A stretch of 27,657 nt of DNA, from positions 1 to 27,657 of the forward strand of contig JBHEOL010000266.1 of the NCBI GenBank assembly GCA_046261635.1. Reading direction: 5' to 3'. Source of the DNA: JBHEPS01 sp046261635. GTDB taxonomy: Bacteria; Acidobacteriota; Thermoanaerobaculia; Gp7-AA8. Below the pieces are notes generated by a model. The model did not search any database, was not told the DNA's origin, and worked only from the letters and a program-made list of their open reading frames with translations. The number at the start of each line of letters is the position of its first letter. Position 1 is the first letter of the stretch. This document shows, piece after piece, positions 1-5,708 of the stretch. Both the position numbers and the translations under genes were made by a program.

Positions 1-1
1 G

Positions 2-172
2 GCGAAGCTGATCGATTCGGGGTTCCAGACCGCCTACGTGGAACGGGTCGAGAACGCGGGAGCGATGATTTTCCGGGTGCGGGTCCGATTCCCTTCCGAG
101 GCGGAGGCGCGGGCGGCTTCAGCCCGGCTCAAGAGCATCTCAGGGACCGATCCGTGGATCACGCGCCCCTGA
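2..172 (+). CDS. SPOR-domain protein, C-terminal fragment
   Basis: An open frame enters from the left edge and ends at TGA 170-172, giving the last 56 residues of a protein. The fragment has the pattern of a SPOR (sporulation-related) repeat: a Leu/Gly-Phe start (AKLIDSGFQTAYVE), a central strand (MIFRVRVRF), then an Ala-rich helix with a conserved Leu (EAEARAASARLKS) and a short final strand. SPOR domains bind denuded glycan strands of septal peptidoglycan and are usually at the C-terminus of envelope or division proteins. The N-terminal part is outside the window, so the full architecture (for example a membrane anchor or a lytic enzyme) cannot be told. The next gene follows after about 65 bp on the same strand. 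Confidence 0.7.
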   Translation, partial: AKLIDSGFQTAYVERVENAGAMIFRVRVRFPSEAEARAASARLKSISGTDPWITRP

Positions 173-237
173 AGAATGGATCGGTCCGGGGGCGCGCCTG
201 CGAGGGGGAACCGTCTGCGATATGATTGCTCGCCCTT

Positions 238-1008
238 ATGGCGAGCGAGAAAGAAACCACCACGCCGCAGATCGATCAGCTCAAACGGAGCCAGGAAAAG
301 AAGAGAGCCTTCGTCGATCCGAGTCGAGTGATCGACAAGGCGGTCTACCAGCTCTGGGAGACGATCAACGATCTCGAGCAGATCCAGCCGGAGCACGTGA
401 AGCACTTCCGCGTGTCCATTTTCGGCAGCTCCAGGATCAAGCGGGGAGACCCGATCTACGACGAGGTCAAGAAGCTCAGCTACGAGCTGGCGCACATGGG
501 CGCCGACATCGTGACGGGCGGTGGTCCGGGGTTGATGGAAGCGGCGAACTCCGGGGCGGTCGAAGGTCAGATCGACAGTCACTCGCGATCGTTCGGGCTT
601 CCGATCCACCTTCCGACGGAGGAGTCTGCGAATCCTTTCGTCGATCAGATATTCAAACACAGGACTTTTTTCTCGAGACTGCATCACTTCGTGCGGCTCT
701 CCTCGGCGTTCGTCGTGATGCCGGGAGGGATCGGCACCTCGCTCGAGACGTTCATGGTCTGGCAGCTGCTTCAGGTCAAGCACATCAAGAAGCACCCACT
801 GATCCTCGTGGGAACGATGTGGCACGGTCTCATTGAATGGATGCAGGAGACGATGGTCGAACGGGGGCTGGTCAGCCCGCCCGACATGGAGATCGTCCAC
901 GTCGTCCCCTCGGGAGATGCCGCGCTCGCGATCCTCCAGGAATCCTACGAAACGTTCAAGAAGGAAAAAGCGAATGCCCACGGAAGCAGAAATCATCGAG
1001 GCGCTTAA
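238..1008 (+). CDS. LOG-family protein (nucleoside-5'-monophosphate phosphoribohydrolase-like)
   Basis: The 256-residue product has the Rossmann-type LOG signatures: GGGPGLMEA at about residues 94-102 and PGGIGTSLE at 162-170, the latter being the PGGxGTxxE motif that binds the nucleotide phosphate and supplies the catalytic Glu. The family was long misannotated as lysine decarboxylase; characterised members cleave the N-glycosidic bond of nucleoside 5'-monophosphates, including cytokinin ribotides. A polar, Lys-rich segment of about 55 residues precedes the core, as in the longer bacterial subgroup. ATG 238 is chosen; TTG 226 in frame is an alternative, and neither has a well-spaced Shine-Dalgarno (GAGGGGG at 202-208 is far from both). 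The 3' end overlaps the next gene by 35 bp, so the two are probably co-expressed. The substrate is not predictable from sequence. Confidence 0.85.
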   Translation: MASEKETTTPQIDQLKRSQEKKRAFVDPSRVIDKAVYQLWETINDLEQIQPEHVKHFRVSIFGSSRIKRGDPIYDEVKKLSYELAHMGADIVTGGGPGLMEAANSGAVEGQIDSHSRSFGLPIHLPTEESANPFVDQIFKHRTFFSRLHHFVRLSSAFVVMPGGIGTSLETFMVWQLLQVKHIKKHPLILVGTMWHGLIEWMQETMVERGLVSPPDMEIVHVVPSGDAALAILQESYETFKKEKANAHGSRNHRGA

Positions 1009-2044
1009 GAGCGTCAAGTTCCCCGGTCTCTCGCGCGACATCGTGTCGTTCGGATTCGTCAAGGAAGTCCGGATCGAAGGGGGACGGGTCCGCATCCAGC
1101 TTCAGTTCCAGACCGAGAACCCGGCGATCGGGCCGAAAGTGCAGCAGGACGCGGAAGAGGCCCTGCGCAGGATCCCGGGCGTCGAGGCGGTCGACATCCA
1201 GGCCGACGTCCGTGGGCGTCAGCCCGAGCAGGCGCAGTCCCAGCAGCTCCCCGCGCTCGAAAGCGTCCGCTTCAAGATTGCGGTGGCTTCGGGGAAAGGC
1301 GGAGTCGGAAAATCGACCGTCGCCAACAATCTCGCGGTCGGCCTCGCCGCGCTCGGGTACAAGGTCGGCCTTCTCGACGCCGACATCTACGGGCCTTCCC
1401 AGCAGATGATGCTCGGCATCGAAGGACGTCCCATCGTCGACACGCATGACGAGAAGATCCTCCCGATGGAGCGGCACGGCGTGAAGACGATGTCCCTCGG
1501 CCTGATCACCGATCTGGACACGCCGGTCATCTGGCGCGGTCCGATGGTGATGAAGGCGCTCGAGCAGTTCCTGACGGACGTCCGCTGGGGGGATCTCGAT
1601 TTCATGATCATCGACCTTCCTCCCGGTACCGGCGATGCCCAGCTCACCCTCACCCAGCGCGTGCCTCTCGATGGCGCCGTCATCGTGACGACGCCGCAGG
1701 ATGTGGCCCTCATCGACGCCCGGAAGGGGCTCGCGATGTTCCGCAAGGTCAATGTCCCCGTCCTCGGCATCGTCGAGAATATGAGCTACTTCCTCTGCCA
1801 GCACTGTGGCGAGCGGGAGGAGATCTTCGGTCACGGAGGCGGACGAAGAACGGCCGAAATGCTCGGAGTCCCATTCCTCGGAGAGGTTCCGATCGATTCC
1901 AAGGTCGTGATGGGTGGGGATCGCGGCGAACCGATCGTCGTTTCGGAGCCGACCGCTCCGGCCGCGATGGCTCTCACCGAGCTCGCTCGCCAGGTCGAAG
2001 CGGCGATGAACGCCCGCCAGCCCGCGACCGCCGACCGGCATTGA
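974..2044 (+). CDS. apbC: Mrp/ApbC-type iron-sulfur cluster carrier ATPase
   Basis: The 356-residue protein starts with a MIP18/DUF59 domain (residues 1 to about 80), followed by a ParA/MinD-type P-loop ATPase. The Walker A deviant motif SGKGGVGKS is at 106-114, followed by switch-like segments DADIYGPS and DLPPGTGDAQ, and by a CQHC pair (C275-x2-C278) that in this family bridges a [4Fe-4S] cluster in the dimer. It should bind and transfer Fe-S clusters to apo-proteins in the cytosol. The open frame extends upstream, but ATG 974 has AAGGAAAAAG at 961-970 directly before it and begins the conserved DUF59 domain. It overlaps the LOG gene by 35 bp. The next gene, QueG, is itself an Fe-S enzyme, which fits a cofactor link, though that is only context. 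Confidence 0.93.
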   Translation: MPTEAEIIEALKSVKFPGLSRDIVSFGFVKEVRIEGGRVRIQLQFQTENPAIGPKVQQDAEEALRRIPGVEAVDIQADVRGRQPEQAQSQQLPALESVRFKIAVASGKGGVGKSTVANNLAVGLAALGYKVGLLDADIYGPSQQMMLGIEGRPIVDTHDEKILPMERHGVKTMSLGLITDLDTPVIWRGPMVMKALEQFLTDVRWGDLDFMIIDLPPGTGDAQLTLTQRVPLDGAVIVTTPQDVALIDARKGLAMFRKVNVPVLGIVENMSYFLCQHCGEREEIFGHGGGRRTAEMLGVPFLGEVPIDSKVVMGGDRGEPIVVSEPTAPAAMALTELARQVEAAMNARQPATADRH

Positions 2045-2087
2045 CGCCCGAGCGCGGAATCGTACCCGACTCCGGCCACAGGGATGA

Positions 2088-3071
2088 TTGACCGCCCTCC
2101 GTCCGTTGTCTGCCTCGGTGGCGAAAATCTCCCAGGTCTGGCCGGAGCTCGAAACGCTCGCTGAGCGACTCGGGGTGCTGCGCATCGGCGCGACGCCCCT
2201 GGTCGACGAGCACGTCGAGGTGTTCGAGGCGTGGCTCGCCCGAGGCTTTCAGGCGTCCATGGCGTGGCTGCCGAAGAATCTCGAGAAGCGCCGCGATCCC
2301 TTCATCCGGTTTCCATGGGGGAAAAGCGTCATCGTCGTCACCGTGCCGTACTCGAGCGAGCGCCCGGGACCCCCCGAATCCCTCGCCCCTCACATCGCCC
2401 GTTACGCCCAGGGGGACGATTACCACGACGTGATCGATTCCATGCTGCGGGAGATCGAGTCGCTGCTGGCGGAATCGAATCCCGGGGTCCGGACGTGGCG
2501 CTACGTCGATACCGGCCCGTTCTCCGATCGCTCACTCGCCGTGCAGGCGGGCCTCGGGTGGATCGGACGAAACGGAATGCTGATCGATCCCGAGCTCGGA
2601 TCGTGGATCTTCATCGGATGCCTCGTCACCTCGCTCGAGGCGGATCTCGAGCGCAACGAAGTGGCGGACCGTTGTGGCGACTGCACGCGCTGCATCGAAG
2701 CATGTCCCACGGCTGCGATCCTCCCGGGCCGGCTCGTCGACTCGAACCTCTGTCTGAGCCATGCGACGATCGAGCTCCGCGGGGACATTCCCCCTGAGAT
2801 CGAGGCACGCCTCGAGGGAAACCTCTTCGGCTGCGACATCTGTCAGGAAGTCTGTCCCTGGAATGACGCGCCCCCGCCGTCGCATCCCTCCTTCGAGCCG
2901 CGGGCAGAGTTCCGCGCCACGCCGGTCAGCGATCTTCTCACGATGCCACAGGAACGATTCTCGACGCTCTTCCGCCGAAGCGCGGTCAAGCGGGCGCGTC
3001 ATGCCGGCCTGCGGCGCAACGCGGAGGCGCTGCTCGCGGCGGACCCTTCAGAATCAGGGACCAGGGGCTAG
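2088..3071 (+). CDS. queG: Epoxyqueuosine reductase QueG-like
   Basis: About 327 residues. QueG reduces epoxyqueuosine to queuosine in tRNA, using cobalamin and two [4Fe-4S] clusters. Visible hallmarks are the DTGPFSDR segment (position of the family's catalytic Asp), AGLGWIGRNGMLI, and two ferredoxin-like cysteine sets: CGDCTRCIEACP (nt about 2671-2707) and GCDICQEVCPW (nt about 2829-2862). The protein is shorter than E. coli QueG and lacks most of the C-terminal HEAT-like part, as in many non-enteric homologues. The start is uncertain: TTG 2088 is the longest; GTG 2118 is an in-frame alternative, and no clear Shine-Dalgarno separates them. The last seven codons and the TAG stop lie in the CTAG-rich inverted repeat that separates this gene from the converging metallophosphoesterase. 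Confidence 0.88.
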   Translation: MTALRPLSASVAKISQVWPELETLAERLGVLRIGATPLVDEHVEVFEAWLARGFQASMAWLPKNLEKRRDPFIRFPWGKSVIVVTVPYSSERPGPPESLAPHIARYAQGDDYHDVIDSMLREIESLLAESNPGVRTWRYVDTGPFSDRSLAVQAGLGWIGRNGMLIDPELGSWIFIGCLVTSLEADLERNEVADRCGDCTRCIEACPTAAILPGRLVDSNLCLSHATIELRGDIPPEIEARLEGNLFGCDICQEVCPWNDAPPPSHPSFEPRAEFRATPVSDLLTMPQERFSTLFRRSAVKRARHAGLRRNAEALLAADPSESGTRG

Positions 3072-3175
3072 CGACTAGGGACCAGGAACGGCAACACCAA
3101 ACGCTGCTCGAGATGGAGCGTTGGATTCTGCTTTTGCTTTCCTAGCCCCTAGCCCCTTGTCTCTAGTCTCTGACC
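3055..3175. repeat. CTAG-rich inverted repeat between convergent genes
   Basis: The left arm at 3055-3086 is built of GGGACCAGGGGCTAG/CGACTAGGGACCAGG units. The right arm at 3141-3175 contains, on the opposite strand, AGAGACTAGAGACAAGGGGCTAGGGGCTAGG units, so the arms are inverted, degenerate versions of the same short repeat. Between them an imperfect hairpin (AACGCT 3100-3105 with AGCGTT 3117-3122) is visible. Both flanking genes take their TAG stop from the repeat (3069-3071 on plus, 3163-3165 on minus). It probably works as a bidirectional terminator, or is a small dispersed element inserted at the junction. Confidence 0.6.
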
Positions 3176-4308
3176 AGCGTGAACACCGGGATCTCGGGCT
3201 TGCAGAGAATGCGGATCGGCGGGATCGAGCCGAGGCCACGGCTGACGTACATCCTCACCCCGTGCTCCATGTGAAAGCCGGCGGCGTAGCGACCCTCATG
3301 CTTGGAGGGGACGACGAGAGGGCCGAAAAACGGCACACGGATCTGGCCGCCGTGCGTGTGTCCGCAGACGAGCAGGTCGATGCGGCGCCCTCCGAGGCGG
3401 AGCACGATGTCGGGATGATGCGACAGCGCAAGGCAGGGCCGATCCCGGTCGGCGTTCGCGAAAGCGGATTCGAGATCGGGCCGTCCGCGGTAGACCTCAT
3501 CGATCCCCACGAGATCGATCGTCGCCCCGTCACGCCGTATCTGCACCGATCGGTTGACGATGAAGCGGACCCCCTGGGAGGTCATCGCGGCGATGACGCC
3601 ATCAGGGTCGGACCAGTAGTCGTGATTGCCGAGCACCGCCCAGACCCCGTCGCGGGCCTCGAGGCCGGTCAGGAGCAGTTCGGCCATCAGCGGAATGTGC
3701 CTGCGGAAGCTGACGAAATCTCCACCGAGCAGGACCAGATCGGGATCGGCCCGGCGCACCTGCTCCACGCACTCCCTGTAGAAGCCGCGCCTCATGAACG
3801 AAGCGACGTGGGTGTCGGTGAGGAAAGCGATTCGATATCCCTCGAACGCGGCAGGGAGGTCGGGGACGATGACTTCGTGCCGGCTGACCTCGAGATCGTA
3901 AAGATCGTTGTGGGCGCCAAGCTTCCTCAGGAAAGCAAACGGGATGTGGGCCTTCCGCAGTCGGATCACCTCGGTACCGGTCGAGCGCGTTCCGGGGGTC
4001 TGCGTCTCGTTCCAGTTGTGGAGCGCCCGGTCGATGATCCAGTAGAGCCCGACCGCGGCCGTGAGCAGAGCCCAGATCCAGCCGGCGAGTCCGAGGCCGC
4101 TGAGATGATCCTCCCGGGCTTCTTTCCACGCAAACCAGTAGAGGGGCGTGAGCAGAAGAAGGGCGGGCGGGATTGTGATCAGCAGCCACCGCATCGGGTC
4201 GCCCTTTTCCTCGCGGGTCTTGAAGACCGCGCGGTTGAGGATGAACAGGCCGATTCTCGCGTTGCCGATCAGGCCGAGCGCGAGCAGCACGAGCAGCAGT
4301 GCAGTCAT
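3163..4308 (-). CDS. Membrane-anchored calcineurin-like metallophosphoesterase
   Basis: The 381-residue protein has an N-terminal membrane region (hydrophobic segments near residues 2-20, 41-62 and 73-95) and a C-terminal metallophosphoesterase domain. Metal-ligand motifs are in order: LTDTHV (usual D-x-H), GGDFV (GD), GNHDYW (GNHD), SHHPD and CGHTHGGQ (GHTH). This is the YkuE/YaeI-like class in which the domain is held at the membrane; the physiological substrate is unknown. ATG 4308 is chosen because it begins the hydrophobic segment and overlaps the PHP gene stop as ATGA (4305-4308), a typical translational-coupling junction. The open frame continues upstream only as a shadow of the PHP gene. 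The C-terminal VRD and stop are encoded within the CTAG-rich repeat. Confidence 0.9.
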   Translation of the reverse strand: MTALLLVLLALGLIGNARIGLFILNRAVFKTREEKGDPMRWLLITIPPALLLLTPLYWFAWKEAREDHLSGLGLAGWIWALLTAAVGLYWIIDRALHNWNETQTPGTRSTGTEVIRLRKAHIPFAFLRKLGAHNDLYDLEVSRHEVIVPDLPAAFEGYRIAFLTDTHVASFMRRGFYRECVEQVRRADPDLVLLGGDFVSFRRHIPLMAELLLTGLEARDGVWAVLGNHDYWSDPDGVIAAMTSQGVRFIVNRSVQIRRDGATIDLVGIDEVYRGRPDLESAFANADRDRPCLALSHHPDIVLRLGGRRIDLLVCGHTHGGQIRVPFFGPLVVPSKHEGRYAAGFHMEHGVRMYVSRGLGSIPPIRILCKPEIPVFTLVRD

Positions 4309-5135
4309 CGATTCCGGTGTTCCCAGCGATCGGAGATCGGCCGGATGGTCTCGACGGGCACCATGACGGTCCCGATCGTATCCGCCCCCTCGAAGCCATG
4401 ATCGTCGGAGCCACCCGTCGCGATCAGCCCCTTTTCGTGAACGATCGCGAGGTAGCGATCGCGCGAGGCGGGGTCGACGTCGGGGTGATGGACCTCGATG
4501 CCATCCAGACCGAGGGGGATGATCGTCTGAAGCAGCCTCTCTGGGTCGGCGTAAAGGGTCGGATGGGCGAGCGAAGTCAGCCCTCCCGCGGCGTGGACGA
4601 GCGCAATCGCCTCTGCGAGCTCGATTCGCTCCTTCTCGACCCAGGCGGGCTTTCCCTCCGACAGATATCGGTCGAATGCTTCCTCGATCGAGGACGTGGC
4701 GCCGATCTCGACCAGGCACCGGGCGATGTGGGGGCGCCCGAGGGCTCCCTCGCCGCAGACCTCGCGCACCCGGGCGATCTCGATGGGGATCCCGAGATCC
4801 CGGAGCCGCTCGACCATCATCTCCCCGCGGCTCGACCTGGTCCGGCGGCACCTCTCGAGTTTGGCGCGCAGCGGCGCATCATCGGGATCGAACGAGTAGG
4901 CGAGAAGATGAACGTCGGCGCCATTCCAGGTGATCGAGAGCTCGACCGCGGGAATGAGCAGGAGTCCGAGACTCCGCGCGATGGGCTCGGCCTCGGCGAA
5001 GGCCGCGATGTTGTCGTGGTCGCTGATGGCGATGGTCGACAGGCCCAAGGTTGCGGCCAGGCGCACGAGCTCCTCGACGGAACGGATCCCGTCCGAGTGA
5101 GTCGTGTGAAGGTGGAGATCGGCGAAACCGGCCAT
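4305..5135 (-). CDS. PHP-domain phosphoesterase
   Basis: The 276-residue PHP (polymerase and histidinol phosphatase) protein has the ordered metal-binding motifs DLHLHTTHSDG at the N-terminus, ISDHDN, an internal E (IPAVELS), SLAHP, and GSDDHG near the C-terminus. The best-known relatives (YciV/RNase AM, 3',5'-nucleotide bisphosphatases) remove phosphate from 3',5'-bisphosphate nucleotides or trim RNA 5' ends; which of these applies here is not resolved. ATG 5135 precedes the first PHP motif directly; no good Shine-Dalgarno is visible. It is coupled to the metallophosphoesterase by a 4-bp overlap, so two phosphoesterases form one operon. Confidence 0.9.
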   Translation of the reverse strand: MAGFADLHLHTTHSDGIRSVEELVRLAATLGLSTIAISDHDNIAAFAEAEPIARSLGLLLIPAVELSITWNGADVHLLAYSFDPDDAPLRAKLERCRRTRSSRGEMMVERLRDLGIPIEIARVREVCGEGALGRPHIARCLVEIGATSSIEEAFDRYLSEGKPAWVEKERIELAEAIALVHAAGGLTSLAHPTLYADPERLLQTIIPLGLDGIEVHHPDVDPASRDRYLAIVHEKGLIATGGSDDHGFEGADTIGTVMVPVETIRPISDRWEHRNR

Positions 5136-5179
5136 GGGTGGGAGTCTACGCGGGCCGGGCGAGGGCGTCGAGCCGGACC

Positions 5180-5214
5180 CGCCGCGGGCCGGCCGAGGAG
5201 GCCGGCCCGCGGCG
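5180..5214 (-). terminator. 15-bp GC hairpin after histone-like gene
   Basis: CGCCGCGGGCCGGCC (5180-5194) and its exact reverse complement (5200-5214) are separated by the 5-nt loop GAGGA. The element lies just downstream (minus strand) of the histone-like gene and upstream of the PHP gene. There is no T-run after it, so it may stabilise the 3' end or act as a factor-assisted terminator and not be a canonical intrinsic one. Confidence 0.6.
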
Positions 5215-5226
5215 AGCGGGCTTCGA

Positions 5227-5529
5227 TCAGAGAGCCTTCGAGGCCTTTTTGAGACCCTTCTTGAGGGCACCGCGAGCGTCGTCGACCTTCTTGCCGATCG
5301 TCTTCTTCGCGCTGGCGGCGATCTTTCCGCCGCGGGCGGTCGCCTTCGCCGTGGTTTTCGCGACGGCTTTCTTCGCATCGCGGATCTTCGGTTTGGCGGC
5401 CTTCTTGACGTCCTTGACCGCCTGGCTGGTGGCCTTTCCAACGTCCTTCCGGACGCTCTTCGCCAATTTTTTCGCGTCCTTCACGAGCGGTTTGGTCTTC
5501 TTCTTCAGCGTTTTCGCAATCGTTGCCAT
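5227..5529 (-). CDS. Lysine/alanine-rich histone H1-like protein
   Basis: The 100-residue product (start ATG 5529) is almost entirely Lys, Ala, Val, Thr and Arg, with repeating KKxxK, KDAKKAxK and AKTTAKAT-type units and no Trp or Cys, resembling the C-terminal tail of histone H1 and bacterial Hc1/AlgP-like DNA-binding proteins. It probably binds DNA (or RNA) non-specifically as a nucleoid protein. ATG 5529 has AAGGAG at 5538-5543, 8 nt upstream. A second in-frame start, GTG 5607, has AGGAGGGG at 5614-5621 and would add 26 residues beginning with the same MATI sequence; both could be used. The gene lies directly after the ileS terminator hairpin, so it likely needs its own promoter or read-through. 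Low-complexity composition makes distant homology assignments unsafe. Confidence 0.72.
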   Translation of the reverse strand: MATIAKTLKKKTKPLVKDAKKLAKSVRKDVGKATSQAVKDVKKAAKPKIRDAKKAVAKTTAKATARGGKIAASAKKTIGKKVDDARGALKKGLKKASKAL

Positions 5530-5625
5530 CGTGTCTTCTCCTTTGTCGACCGCTTTGTGTTTCAAATTCCGGACCGTCCGGCTGATTTTCTTACGAATCG
5601 TGGCCACGTTGCGCCCCTCCTCAAC

Positions 5626-5661
5626 GAAAAATCGGCAGGTGCGGGATTCGCACCTGCCGAT
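5626..5661 (-). terminator. Intrinsic terminator of ileS
   Basis: A perfect 13-bp stem (ATCGGCAGGTGCG 5631-5643 with 5649-5661) has a 5-nt loop and, read on the minus strand, is followed by TTTTCG. It lies about 48 bp downstream of the ileS stop and just before the histone-like gene. It has all parts of a rho-independent terminator. Confidence 0.92.
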
Positions 5662-5708
5662 CAATGTACTGCCTCACGGGAAAAAAGGAAATCGCCAGGA
5701 CGCGCGCC

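Noticed and set aside
222..836. A 204-residue frame overlapping the LOG gene, and similar long Arg-rich frames opposite or beside ileS, queG and the EBPs.
   Set aside because: They are GC-driven shadow frames with biased Arg/Gly/Asp composition and no family motif; the frame carrying conserved motifs is the alternative one in each case.
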